NCBI GenBank assembly: GCA_050049775.1
Contig: JASFVP010000009.1
Span: 1 to 64,000 of the forward strand
From: JABDQZ01 sp050049775
GTDB lineage: Bacteria; Pseudomonadota; Gammaproteobacteria; Chromatiales; Chromatiaceae
Length of the DNA: 64,000 nt
Reading direction: 5' to 3'
Below are positions 24,027-32,834 of the stretch, in pieces; the first letter of the stretch is position 1; each line of letters begins with the position of its first letter. Position numbers and translations under genes: made by a program. Below the pieces are notes generated by a model. The model did no database searches, had not been told where the DNA came from, and was given only the letters and a program-made list of their open reading frames with translations.

Positions 24027-24755
24027 ATGACAAAACAATTATTTTTGCCGTCGGTGGTGATGATCCGCCACGCGCAAAGCCAGTGGAACCGCGAGGGCCG
24101 CTTCACCGGCTGGGCCAATCCGCCGCTGACCGATGCCGGTCGCGAGGAAGCGCGTCGCGCCGGTCAGCGTCTGGCCGAACGTGGCCATCAGTTTGATGCC
24201 GCCTACAGTTCGCGTCTGGATCGTGCCATCGAAACGGCTGAAATTGTGCTGCGGGAATCCGGCAACAGAAGCGTGCCGATCATTACCGACTGGCGTCTTA
24301 ATGAACGCCATTACGGCGCTTTGCAGGGCAAGGACAAGGTGGCAATGGCCGCGCATGTCGGCGATGAACGGGTGTGGCGCTGGCGGCGTGGTTATCTGGA
24401 TCAGCCGCCACCGGCAATGCGCCATGATGCCAATCATCCATCGCAGGATCCGGCCTGGTCCGATATCGATGCGCAGATATTGCCCAACGCTGAAAGCCTG
24501 GCCGATACGCGCGAGCGCGTCATGCAGTTCTGGCGTGCCGAAATCGAGCAGCAATTGCAACAGGGCAAACGTCTGTTCATCGCCAGCCACGGCAACACCT
24601 TGCGCGCTCTAATCATGGCGCTGCAGGACATGAGTATTGAACAGGTCGAGAACTTTGAGATTCCGACCGGTGTGCCGATCCTGTATGCCTTTTCAGCCCA
24701 GGGCAAACCCATCGGCTGGCATTACCTGGATGACGACAACCAGCGTGTCGCCTAG
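24027..24755 (+). CDS. gpmA: 2,3-bisphosphoglycerate-dependent phosphoglycerate mutase
   Basis: 242 residues. RHAQSQWN carries the phosphorylated catalytic histidine (in place of the more common RHGES/RHGQS), followed by FTGW, SRLDRAIETA, LNERHYGALQGKDK and the second histidine in ASHGNTLRALIM: the cofactor-dependent mutase, which interconverts 3- and 2-phosphoglycerate in the cytoplasm. I chose the ATG seven bases after GGAG; an in-frame ATG six codons upstream lacks a site. Monocistronic, as far as can be seen. Confidence 0.92.
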   Translation: MTKQLFLPSVVMIRHAQSQWNREGRFTGWANPPLTDAGREEARRAGQRLAERGHQFDAAYSSRLDRAIETAEIVLRESGNRSVPIITDWRLNERHYGALQGKDKVAMAAHVGDERVWRWRRGYLDQPPPAMRHDANHPSQDPAWSDIDAQILPNAESLADTRERVMQFWRAEIEQQLQQGKRLFIASHGNTLRALIMALQDMSIEQVENFEIPTGVPILYAFSAQGKPIGWHYLDDDNQRVA

Positions 24756-24822
24756 AGCAGTGCCGGTGGCCCGGTTATACATAGATAATTATTGATGATT
24801 AAGAAAGATACTATTGATTTCT

Positions 24823-24841
24823 CCAGCGGTTGATCCGCTGG
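24823..24841. terminator. Hairpin downstream of gpmA
   Basis: CCAGCGG-TTGAT-CCGCTGG lies 68 bases after the gpmA stop. There is no U run, so termination is uncertain. Confidence 0.4.
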
Positions 24842-24892
24842 CAGACTGGATATCAACAAACCATGAGATCTGGAAACAAGACGGTGCATGCC

Positions 24893-25042
24893 ATGAACAA
24901 ACAAAACCAAAACCCGAAAACTGACGCTGTCGCACTGGAACGCGCCGCCTGGTTCGCCCGGCTGGCATTCGGCTGCTGGGATCCTGGATTGCCGGTGCCG
25001 CTGCCCAAAACGGCCAAACCCGCTGCCAATATCATGCCCTGA
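24893..25042 (+). CDS. Possible 49-aa protein
   Basis: A 49-residue frame (MNKQNQNPKTDAVALERAAW then FARLAFGCWDPGLPVPLPKT) in the gap between gpmA and acr3. The ribosome binding site is weak (ACGGTG). It ends 47 bases before the convergent acr3 stop. I recognise no family, and it may not be expressed. Confidence 0.3.
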   Translation: MNKQNQNPKTDAVALERAAWFARLAFGCWDPGLPVPLPKTAKPAANIMP

Positions 25043-25089
25043 GGCGTGCGTCTGCTTACTCGGGCTGGCTGAAGCGGACGCTCGCCGCG

Positions 25090-26160
25090 TCAGGCGGCTT
25101 CGTACCAGCGTTTACTGCTGTTGACGATCTTGACCACCGATAGCATGACCGGCACCTCGACCAGTACGCCAACCACTGTGGCCAGTGCCGCACCGGATTC
25201 AAAGCCGAACAAGACAATCGCCGTGGCGACTGCCAGTTCAAAAAAGTTGCTGGCGCCGATCAGCGCCGACGGCGCTGCCACACAATGTGCCACGCCAAAC
25301 TGACGGTTGAGCAAATACGCCAGACCGGAATTGAAATACACCTGGATCAGGATGGGCACGGCCAGCAGCAAAATGACCATGGGTTGTTTCAGTATCTGCT
25401 CGCCCTGAAAGCCGAACAGCAATACCAGCGTCGCCAGCAAGGCAATCAGCGAAACCGGATGCAGCCTGTCGAGGGTCTGTTGTAATAACGCCTCTCCGCC
25501 CTTGTTCAACAAACGCCTGCGCCACCACTGTGCAAAAACCACTGGCAAGGCGATGTACAACACCACCGACAGCAACAAGGTATCCCAGGGCACGCTGATC
25601 GCTGACAGGCCGAGCAACAGTCCGACAATCGGTGCAAACGCCACAATCATGATGCTGTCATTCAAAGCCACCTGGCTTAACGTGAAATGCGGTTCACCGC
25701 CGGACAAACGACTCCAGACAAACACCATGGCGGTGCAGGGTGCGGCGGCCAGCAGAATCAGACCTGCGATGTAACTGTCGAGCTGTTCGGCCGGCAGATA
25801 CGGGGCAAACAGGTGGCGGATGAAAAGCCAGCCCAGCAAGGCCATTGAAAACGGTTTGACTGCCCAATTAATAAACAGGGTTACACCGACACCCTTCCAG
25901 TGCTGTTTGACTTCGTGCAAGGCAGCGAAGTCCACCTTGATGAGCATCGGAATGATCATCAGCCAGATCAGCACAGCGACCGGCAGATTGACGTGCGCCA
26001 GTTCCAGCCGACCGATAAACTGGAATGGCACCGGCAGAAAATGACCCAGCACAATGCCGGTCACGATGCATAACGCTACCCAAAGACTGAGATAACGTTC
26101 AAACAGGCCCATATCACTGCCGGCCGCCTGTTTGGCGGTCACTTCACACTGCGCACTCAT
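25090..26160 (-). CDS. acr3: ACR3 family arsenite efflux permease
   Basis: 356 residues with ten predicted membrane helices. Family marks include the N-terminal LFERYLSLWVALCIVTGIVLG, the INWAVKPFSMALLGWLFI segment, and the conserved cysteine in LLAAAPCTAMVFVWSRLSGG, followed by NDSIMIV and ASNFFELAVATAI. It exports arsenite across the inner membrane using the proton gradient. It is the last gene of arsR-arsC-acr3, starting 12 bases after arsC. Confidence 0.93.
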   Translation of the reverse strand: MSAQCEVTAKQAAGSDMGLFERYLSLWVALCIVTGIVLGHFLPVPFQFIGRLELAHVNLPVAVLIWLMIIPMLIKVDFAALHEVKQHWKGVGVTLFINWAVKPFSMALLGWLFIRHLFAPYLPAEQLDSYIAGLILLAAAPCTAMVFVWSRLSGGEPHFTLSQVALNDSIMIVAFAPIVGLLLGLSAISVPWDTLLLSVVLYIALPVVFAQWWRRRLLNKGGEALLQQTLDRLHPVSLIALLATLVLLFGFQGEQILKQPMVILLLAVPILIQVYFNSGLAYLLNRQFGVAHCVAAPSALIGASNFFELAVATAIVLFGFESGAALATVVGVLVEVPVMLSVVKIVNSSKRWYEAA

Positions 26161-26172
26161 GCTTCGCCTTCT

Positions 26173-26697
26173 TCAGGCCGCGGTATCGGTGGATTGCTGC
26201 AAGGTCGCGTTACCGATTTCATCAAGCTGGCGCTGCAGCTTGAGTTTGTCGAGTGATGCGATCGGCAGGCTGACAAAAATCGAAATGCGGTTTTGCAATT
26301 CAGCAAAGGCTTTGGCAAACGCCGCCTGCTTGTCCATGTCACTGCCAGTGGCACTGGCCGGATCCGGTATACCCCAGTGTGCGGTCATCGGCTGGCCCGG
26401 CCACACTGGACAGGTCTCCGCCGCAGCGCTGTCACACACGGTGAAAACAAAATCCATTTGCGGCGCTTCTTCACCGGAGAATTCACTCCAGTCCTTGCTG
26501 CGCAAATCGTCGGTATAATAATTATGGCGTTGCAGTTCTCGAATCGTGAACGGATTGATCTCGCCTTTCGGATGGCTGCCGGCGCTGAAGCCCTGAAACC
26601 TGCCCTTGCCAAGGCGATTGATCAGACATTCGGCAAACACACTGCGCGCGGAATTGCCGGTGCACAAAAACAGCACGTTAAAGATGTTGTTATCCAT
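26173..26697 (-). CDS. arsC: Arsenate reductase, low-molecular-weight phosphatase type
   Basis: 174 residues. P-loop C12-TGNSA-R18-S (C-x5-R) near the N terminus, the redox cysteine pair in FTVCDSAAAETCPVWPG, and IPDPA with the general acid aspartate near 110. This class reduces arsenate to arsenite with thioredoxin or glutathione. The C-terminal extension of about 30 residues is charged and variable. It follows arsR by 57 bases and precedes acr3 by 12, giving reduction and export together. Confidence 0.92.
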   Translation of the reverse strand: MDNNIFNVLFLCTGNSARSVFAECLINRLGKGRFQGFSAGSHPKGEINPFTIRELQRHNYYTDDLRSKDWSEFSGEEAPQMDFVFTVCDSAAAETCPVWPGQPMTAHWGIPDPASATGSDMDKQAAFAKAFAELQNRISIFVSLPIASLDKLKLQRQLDEIGNATLQQSTDTAA

Positions 26698-26754
26698 TGC
26701 CTGTTCTCCTGAATGACCAAGCGATTTGATGAAGTATATGCCGACCTGCTCCTG

Positions 26755-27111
26755 TCAGGCGCAGCGTGGCGCACCGGGGCGGTTGGGCATTTTGCCCAAA
26801 GCCTTCCGATCTGATTGAAAAGGTTCGATATCAGCGCTTGCACTTGCTGCCGCATGCAGAATATCCAGCACCCACACCGGCAAGTCCGGGCTAATGCGGT
26901 AATGAATCCACTGGCCTTCACGCCGGTCGCTCACCAGGCCGGCTTCACGCAATTGCGCCAGATTGCGCGACATATTGGGTTGCGCCGCACCAATCACATA
27001 GGTCAGTTCGCAAACACAGAGTTCGTCGTACTCGAGCAGTAGTAAAACACAACGCAGCCGCGTGCTATTGGCCAGCGCACTGAATACGGATTCCGGGGAT
27101 ATATTCAACAT
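26755..27111 (-). CDS. arsR: ArsR family arsenic-responsive repressor
   Basis: 118 residues beginning MLNISPESVFSALANSTRLRC. The winged helix has ELCVCEL, the As(III)-binding CVC motif in the recognition region, then IGAAQPNMSRNLAQLREAGLV. Longer upstream in-frame sequence belongs to another reading of the intergenic region, so I start at this ATG next to the AT-rich operator. It should repress arsR-arsC-acr3 and release on arsenite. The C terminus beyond the wing (SDRKALGKMPNRP) is a variable tail. Confidence 0.92.
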   Translation of the reverse strand: MLNISPESVFSALANSTRLRCVLLLLEYDELCVCELTYVIGAAQPNMSRNLAQLREAGLVSDRREGQWIHYRISPDLPVWVLDILHAAASASADIEPFQSDRKALGKMPNRPGAPRCA

Positions 27112-27116
27112 ATGGC

Positions 27117-27138
27117 ATATATCGTAAACGACATATAT
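27117..27138. promoter_or_regulatory. Putative ArsR operator
   Basis: ATATATCGT-AA-ACGACATATAT is an AT-rich imperfect palindrome (one inserted base) immediately upstream of the arsR start. Position and symmetry suit an ArsR dimer site that also overlaps the promoter. Confidence 0.5.
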
Positions 27139-27169
27139 CAGATTGCAAATATATTTTTTTGTTTTGCTC

Positions 27170-28504
27170 TCACTCAGGTTCGCTGACTTCGGGCAAGCGC
27201 CGGATATAAAGCGCCGCCAGCAGCGACAGCAGTCCCAGCAGCAATACCGTCGCCGGTGCGCCGAGCCAGTCGCCCACCAGGCCAATGAGACCGCCAAACA
27301 GCATGAGCACGCCGATCACCGTGTTGGACACCGCCACATAAGTGGCTCGATTGTCGCCGCTGGCCATATCCACCAGATACACCTTGCGGCCGAGGCGAAC
27401 ACCACCGTGCATGACATTGAGCAACAGAAAAATCACCGCCAGGCCATATTCGCTCGTCGCCCAGCCCCAGCCGGACACTACCGCCGCATAGGTGAGCAGA
27501 CCTAAAAGACCTGCGCCGGTGGAGGCCAGCACCATGACATGGCGGCTGGAACGGTCACCCAGATAGCCCCAGAACGGCGCCGACAGACTGGTCGCCAGAC
27601 CATTCGCTATGATCAGTGCGCCAAGCCCCAGCAAGCCAGCCTGTGCCTGTTGTTGGGCGATCAACACATAAAACGGCGGCGCCAGCGCCACCGCCAGCAG
27701 CAAGGAACGCGCCAGCACAAAATGGCGAAACGGTATGTCGTCACGCAGCAGCCGCAATTGCTGCAGCGCGACAGTCAGCGCATTGCCGCCACCCTCGGTA
27801 GCGCCGGGCTGTTCTCGAATCGCGGCGAACACCAGTGCCGCCACAATCCACAACAGGCCACCGGTGATCAACAGACCGGCAAACACACCCAGGCCCGCAG
27901 CAGCCTGATCCATGAGTCCCATCCACACGCCAACCGCCAGTACGGCCACGCCCGACAGACTGGCGCTCCAGCCCATGAGCGCACCCCGGCGGCTTTTCGA
28001 AACCGTCTTGCCAAGTACATCCTTGGCGGAAACCGAACACAGGCCGCGCGCCAGACTGAACACCACCAGCATCAACACAATCGCCAGACCAGCCGTCGCA
28101 CCGGTAAACAACAACGCAGCAACGGCCATACCGAACAGACTCAGCGCCGACAACACCGCACCCAGCAGCCAGACGCCTTTACGCACCGGCAGGCGGCGCA
28201 CCGCTGCGGCTACCGCCAGTTGCGGCAACAACACGCCGGCCTCACGAATCGGCACCAGAAAACCGGTAAACACTACCGGCACGCCGAGCGCACCAAACAG
28301 CCAGGGAATGACCAGCTTGGCGCTGGCGATTTCATCCGCCACCTTGCCGAGCAGATTGGCCACCAGATATGCAAAAAAATTGCGCGGCTGGTCATTACAG
28401 GCCGAAGCCGGAATGTCCTTGCAAACCCGCGCATCCTCATCACCGGTGATGCGATTGTAAAGTGCTTCGATTACCTGGTTGTCACTTTTGTTGAGCTGCT
28501 GCAT
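27170..28504 (-). CDS. MFS transporter
   Basis: 444 residues with about 12 membrane helices after a 60-residue soluble N terminus that contains KSDNQVIEALYNRITGDEDARVCKD. MFS-like marks are PFWGYLGDRSSRHVMV in the second half and SRRGALMGWSASLSGVAVL in the middle. I started at the ATG after AGGAAA; two earlier in-frame starts lack a site. It ends 58 bases before the arsR start and could supply an arsenic-linked function, but the arsR promoter separates them and nothing in the sequence shows a substrate. Confidence 0.8.
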   Translation of the reverse strand: MQQLNKSDNQVIEALYNRITGDEDARVCKDIPASACNDQPRNFFAYLVANLLGKVADEIASAKLVIPWLFGALGVPVVFTGFLVPIREAGVLLPQLAVAAAVRRLPVRKGVWLLGAVLSALSLFGMAVAALLFTGATAGLAIVLMLVVFSLARGLCSVSAKDVLGKTVSKSRRGALMGWSASLSGVAVLAVGVWMGLMDQAAAGLGVFAGLLITGGLLWIVAALVFAAIREQPGATEGGGNALTVALQQLRLLRDDIPFRHFVLARSLLLAVALAPPFYVLIAQQQAQAGLLGLGALIIANGLATSLSAPFWGYLGDRSSRHVMVLASTGAGLLGLLTYAAVVSGWGWATSEYGLAVIFLLLNVMHGGVRLGRKVYLVDMASGDNRATYVAVSNTVIGVLMLFGGLIGLVGDWLGAPATVLLLGLLSLLAALYIRRLPEVSEPE

Positions 28505-28713
28505 GAAGGGTTTCCTGGTATTGATCGGCGCCATGTGCTTGATGTGACAAGCCATGGCGTAGTCTGGCAAGCATTCTAGCCTGTCGACAGGACAACACAC
28601 CAACAATGCAAAGCCGCTGTCACGAGCCCATGTGCAACGGTCACCTGATTAAAGAAGCCGGTGGTCAGGCCGCTACTTCAGGTATCGTAAATAATCCCGA
28701 ATGCTATAGAGCC

Positions 28714-29526
28714 ATGCGTATTTTTTACTTGTTGCTTGTCTGGATGTTGTCCTCGGCCGTGTCCGCCGATCTGGTGCTTGGCGTGCATCCCTACCTGGAG
28801 CCCGGCAATCTCAAAAAGCGTTTCCAGCCACTGGCCGAATATCTGTCCAGCGAACTGGAGACAACCGTGGAAGTCAGGGTTGCGCAAGACTATCAATCGC
28901 ACATCGAGGCGATCGGTAATGACGAAATTGATATCGCCTATCTTGGCCCGTCTATCTATGTGAAGGTAACCGATGACTATGGCGAAAAACCGATTCTTGC
29001 CCGGATCGAAAACGCCGGGCAAAGCACATTCAACGGTTATATCGTCATACGCGCTGACAGCAACCTGCAACAGCTCAGTGATCTGAAAGGTAAATTTTTT
29101 GCGTTTGGCGACAAGAACTCCACCATGAGCAGCCTGGTACCGCAGGCAATGTTGCTCGAGCAAGGCATCACACTGGACAAGCTGTCTGGCTATCAGTTTT
29201 ACAAAGGCCATAAAAATGTCGCCCTGGCCGTACTGGCAGGTGATGCCGATGCCGGCGCAGTCAAGGAGGAAGTGTTTCACAATCTGCGCAACAAAGGCTT
29301 GAAAGCACTGGCCAGGTCACCGGATATTTCCGAGCACCTGTTTATCACACGCTCGAACATGGATATCAGCATGATTCATCGAATACGCCACCTGCTATTG
29401 AGATTGCGCTCACCCGAAGAGGTAAAAAGCCTGCTACAGCCCATCAAGCCGGGCCTGACCGGCATGACCCCGGCGTCCGACATCGATTATGACAATCTGC
29501 GCAAGCTGATGAAATTACTCAAGTAG
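28714..29526 (+). CDS. PhnD-like periplasmic phosphate/phosphonate-binding-type protein
   Basis: 271 residues: signal peptide MRIFYLLLVWMLSSAVSA, then the PhnD family pattern (LVLGVHPYLEPGNLKKRFQP, DEIDIAYLGPSIYVK, ADSNLQQLSDLKGKFFAFGDKNSTMSS, GHKNVALAVLAGDADAGAVKEEVF). I started at the Met that begins the signal. No permease or ATPase gene follows. Instead it lies 24 bases before a membrane GGDEF/EAL protein on the same strand, which suggests it serves as a periplasmic sensor subunit rather than for uptake. Confidence 0.82.
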   Translation: MRIFYLLLVWMLSSAVSADLVLGVHPYLEPGNLKKRFQPLAEYLSSELETTVEVRVAQDYQSHIEAIGNDEIDIAYLGPSIYVKVTDDYGEKPILARIENAGQSTFNGYIVIRADSNLQQLSDLKGKFFAFGDKNSTMSSLVPQAMLLEQGITLDKLSGYQFYKGHKNVALAVLAGDADAGAVKEEVFHNLRNKGLKALARSPDISEHLFITRSNMDISMIHRIRHLLLRLRSPEEVKSLLQPIKPGLTGMTPASDIDYDNLRKLMKLLK

Positions 29527-29550
29527 CACAAGGTGCTGCCACGGGATTTT

Positions 29551-31809
29551 ATGAGCAATACGCCTGACAACCACATGCTGAAACACTGGGTTTTGCTGGC
29601 CATCGTCATGACCGGCCTGTTGCTGCTCGGCTACCGGATTTACGACGAGCAATACCAGGACAATAAAAAACGCATTTATGAGCATACCGAGCAGGAACTG
29701 GCTCTGCTGGGCGTGTTATCGGAAAAAGCGCTGCGCGCCGGTGAATACGAAGCCATCCAGCTGATTTTCAATGAATGGTCGGAAACCCAGCAGGATACCC
29801 TGGCGCTGACATTACAGACCGCCAGCGGCTATTTTATCGGCGAGTTTCATCGCATCAGCGACAGCGAATTCACCCACAGTCTCAACAAGCATATCGAATA
29901 CGGTTATAACAACGATGCCACCCTGACACTGGTAAAAGATGTCAGTGCAATATACACGCAACGCCTGCGCACCGGTGCACTGGCAGCCACCGCGTGGCTG
30001 GTAGCCGGATTATTCGGCATTTACCTGATCCGTAACATGCACATCCGCAACATCGAAACCAATCGCCTGGCGCAACTGAGTCAGGAATTAACCGCCACCA
30101 ATGAAAACCTCAAACGTGAACAAATCCTGTTGCGCTCATTGATCAACAGCATTCCCGATCTGATTTTTTTCAAGAATGAGCAAGGTGTTTTCCTCGGCTG
30201 CAACAAGGCCTTTGAGGAATTTGTCGGTTGCCCTGAGCCCGAGCAGGTCGGCCGCACCGACCTGGATTTTTTTGATGAGAAAACCGCTAAAGCGTTTCGT
30301 GCCAACGACCGGCGCATGCTCAAGTCCGGCAAGCCCAGACGCAACGAGGAATGGGTCACCTATCCGGACGGTCACCAGGTACTGCTCGATACGCTGAAGA
30401 CCCCCTACTACGACCCCGACGGCAATGTGCTCGGCCTCATCGGCATCAGCCGTGACATTACCGAAATCAAGAACTATCAGGCGCAGCTCGAGGAGCTCGC
30501 CTACAACGACATCCTCACCCATCTGCCCAACCGTCGATATCTGGTTGACCGCATGCAACAGGCAATCGCCAGCGCCGACCGGCATAACACCAAGTTTGCT
30601 GTCTGCGCACTGGACCTGGACGGCTTCAAGCCGATCAATGACCAGCTTGGCCACGCCGCCGGTGACAAATTCCTGATCGAGTTTTCCAAGCGCCTTACCC
30701 ACTCATTGCGCACCGAAGACACGGTGGCGCGCTGGGGCGGCGATGAATTCACCTTGCTGTTCACCGACATCCGCAACAACAACGAATGCGTTGAACTGGT
30801 GGAACGCCTGCAAAACCTGATTTCCACGCCCTATACAACTGAAGGTAAGGAATTCATCCTGACAGCCAGTATCGGCCTGACCATCTATCCGGATGATAAG
30901 GGCGATGCCGATACGCTGTTGCGTCATGCTGACCAGGCCATGTACAACGCCAAGAGCAGCGGCAAAAACCAGTACCATTTCTTTGATGCCGAGCAGGACA
31001 AGCTGATGCACAGCCAGCACGAAAACCTGGCACGCATCGAACAAGCAATCCAGCAAGATGAACTGGAATTGCATTTCCATCCGCAAATCCATTTAAAACA
31101 AAGCAAGGTGTATGGCGTCGAAACCCTGGTGCGTTGGCAGCACCCGGAAAAAGGCCTGTTGCCACCGGCCGAGTTTCTCCCGTTTATCGAGGATCACATC
31201 ATGTGTGTTGATCTCGACTGGTGGGTGTTGCATGCCGCGGTCCGGCAGTTATCGGACTGGGTCAGGGCGGGTTACCGGCTGCGTCTCGGCATCAATGTTT
31301 CGGCAATCACCTTCCAGCAGCCTGACTTTGTGCAACGTTTGCAACAGTTGTTTTCCGGTCCCTACAAAAAATGCGCGAAAATGGTGTCACTGGAAATACT
31401 GGAAACCGCGGCGCTGGGTAATCTCGAAGTGATTTCCGAAAAAATGGAACAATGCCAGAAACTCGGTCTGCAATTTGCGCTGGACGATTTCGGCACCGGT
31501 TATTCATCGCTCACCTACCTGAGCCGCCTGCCGGCCGAAACGCTTAAAATCGATCGTCTGTTTGTACGCGACATGCTGGTGGATGAACGCGACGCCAATA
31601 TTGTTGAAGGCATAGTGCGCCTGGCCGCCGCCTTCAACCGTTCAGTCATCGCCGAAGGTGTGGAAGATGTGCAACATGGCCTCAGGCTGATTGAAATCGG
31701 TTGTGAGTATGCCCAGGGCTACGCCATAGCCCGCCCCATGCCGGCCGAGGAATTGCTCGACTGGATACGCAACTACGAAGCACCCAAGGAGTGGTTGCAG
31801 GCAAGTTAA
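29551..31809 (+). CDS. Membrane PAS-GGDEF-EAL c-di-GMP protein
   Basis: 752 residues. Membrane segment (LKHWVLLAIVMTGLLLLGY), a periplasmic domain of about 100 residues, a second membrane segment (LAATAWLVAGLFGIYLI), a coiled coil, PAS (IPDLIFFKNEQGVF to ISRDITEIKN), GGDEF with an intact WGGDEF site, and EAL. The EAL motif reads ETL (VYGVETLVRW), keeping the metal-binding Glu; DDFGTGYSSLTYL and EGVED are intact, so phosphodiesterase activity is possible. I chose the ATG after CGGGA. The upstream PhnD-like protein probably meets its periplasmic domain. The stop overlaps the stop of the convergent cyclase in TTAA. Confidence 0.9.
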   Translation: MSNTPDNHMLKHWVLLAIVMTGLLLLGYRIYDEQYQDNKKRIYEHTEQELALLGVLSEKALRAGEYEAIQLIFNEWSETQQDTLALTLQTASGYFIGEFHRISDSEFTHSLNKHIEYGYNNDATLTLVKDVSAIYTQRLRTGALAATAWLVAGLFGIYLIRNMHIRNIETNRLAQLSQELTATNENLKREQILLRSLINSIPDLIFFKNEQGVFLGCNKAFEEFVGCPEPEQVGRTDLDFFDEKTAKAFRANDRRMLKSGKPRRNEEWVTYPDGHQVLLDTLKTPYYDPDGNVLGLIGISRDITEIKNYQAQLEELAYNDILTHLPNRRYLVDRMQQAIASADRHNTKFAVCALDLDGFKPINDQLGHAAGDKFLIEFSKRLTHSLRTEDTVARWGGDEFTLLFTDIRNNNECVELVERLQNLISTPYTTEGKEFILTASIGLTIYPDDKGDADTLLRHADQAMYNAKSSGKNQYHFFDAEQDKLMHSQHENLARIEQAIQQDELELHFHPQIHLKQSKVYGVETLVRWQHPEKGLLPPAEFLPFIEDHIMCVDLDWWVLHAAVRQLSDWVRAGYRLRLGINVSAITFQQPDFVQRLQQLFSGPYKKCAKMVSLEILETAALGNLEVISEKMEQCQKLGLQFALDDFGTGYSSLTYLSRLPAETLKIDRLFVRDMLVDERDANIVEGIVRLAAAFNRSVIAEGVEDVQHGLRLIEIGCEYAQGYAIARPMPAEELLDWIRNYEAPKEWLQAS

Positions 31810-32699
31810 GCCTGATCCTGCCGCACCTGGTTTTTACCCGCCTGCTTGGCCGACAGCAATGCCGCATCGGCACGTTTGATGTTTTCCTCAATCGGCCCCT
31901 CTTGCAACATCGCCATGCCGAACGACATGGTCAACCGTAACGGTGGCAGGCTGTTGACCTGCATGGTCGTATCGGCAATCCGGTGTCGGATACGTTGCAG
32001 AATGTTGTGGGCCTCGGCTGCGCTGCTGTGTGGAAAACAGAACAGAAACTCTTCACCGCCGTAGCGATACAGCCGGTCATAAACGCGCATTTCATCGGAC
32101 AGGATACCGGCGATCTGTTTGAGAATCTCATCACCGGCGGCATGGCCATACTCATCGTTGATCGCCTTGAAGTCGTCGATATCGCCCATGGCAATGGCGC
32201 AACTGTCATCGGTACGGATCGCGCGCATCTGCTCGTCGGACAGCTCAATCAACATGCCTTGCCGGTTACGCAAACCGGTCAGTGGATCAATCAGGCAGAT
32301 GGATGTCCACAGGTGCAATTCGAGGTCGGCGATCTTTTCATAGAATTGCCTGATCGTCTGGCTGAAGCCTTCATATTCCTGCTGCGCAATCGATCGGCCA
32401 GCGATCACTTCATCGTGCAAACGCTTGGCAAAGTGATGCAGGTTGGCGTGAAACTCGCCGATCTCGAGAAATACGTCATCCTCGAGTAATTGAAAATAGC
32501 GGGCGGCCTTGTCATACCACTGGCCGAAAGCGCACTCGTGTTCCGATGCAATCTGTTCCGCGAAGCTGCTGTTATGGACATCACACAGCAATTCACAATG
32601 AAAATCCGCCATCCACTGATAGTGCTGTTTTTTGGCCAGACGTAACTCATTGATCATATCAATGAGTTCATGGCGTAATTCCCTGTAGCCTCTAGTCAT
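31806..32699 (-). CDS. CZB-domain diguanylate cyclase, second copy
   Basis: 297 residues, same architecture as the protein at 7511-8416 and about the length of E. coli DgcZ. CZB zinc ligands are at H26, C56, H84 and H88 with nearly the same spacing; the cyclase site YGGEEF is intact, in the context DRLYRYGGEEFLFCF. The two copies differ a good deal outside these motifs, so the duplication is not recent. It ends with a stop overlapping that of the GGDEF/EAL gene. The product may act on the same c-di-GMP pool that the neighbour breaks down. Confidence 0.88.
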   Translation of the reverse strand: MTRGYRELRHELIDMINELRLAKKQHYQWMADFHCELLCDVHNSSFAEQIASEHECAFGQWYDKAARYFQLLEDDVFLEIGEFHANLHHFAKRLHDEVIAGRSIAQQEYEGFSQTIRQFYEKIADLELHLWTSICLIDPLTGLRNRQGMLIELSDEQMRAIRTDDSCAIAMGDIDDFKAINDEYGHAAGDEILKQIAGILSDEMRVYDRLYRYGGEEFLFCFPHSSAAEAHNILQRIRHRIADTTMQVNSLPPLRLTMSFGMAMLQEGPIEENIKRADAALLSAKQAGKNQVRQDQA

Positions 32700-32781
32700 G
32701 ATGCATCCTTACTGATCAGACAGATGTTATGGTCCTGTTTGCGACAGACGCTCCTGTTTATAAAATAGCATCCAACGGACG

Positions 32782-32797
32782 CCGGTCTTTTGACCGG
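32782..32797 (-). terminator. Possible terminator after acuI
   Basis: CCGGTC-TTTT-GACCGG, a 6-base stem, lies about 38 bases past the acuI stop. No U run follows on the minus strand. Confidence 0.4.
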
Positions 32798-32834
32798 AGT
32801 CACATAGAGTCGGGAATTCAGAGAGGCGGTGGCT

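Noticed and set aside
27539..28579. 346-residue open frame on the plus strand
   Set aside because: It is antisense to the MFS transporter and very rich in Gln, Arg and His, typical of the reverse of a GC-rich membrane protein gene.
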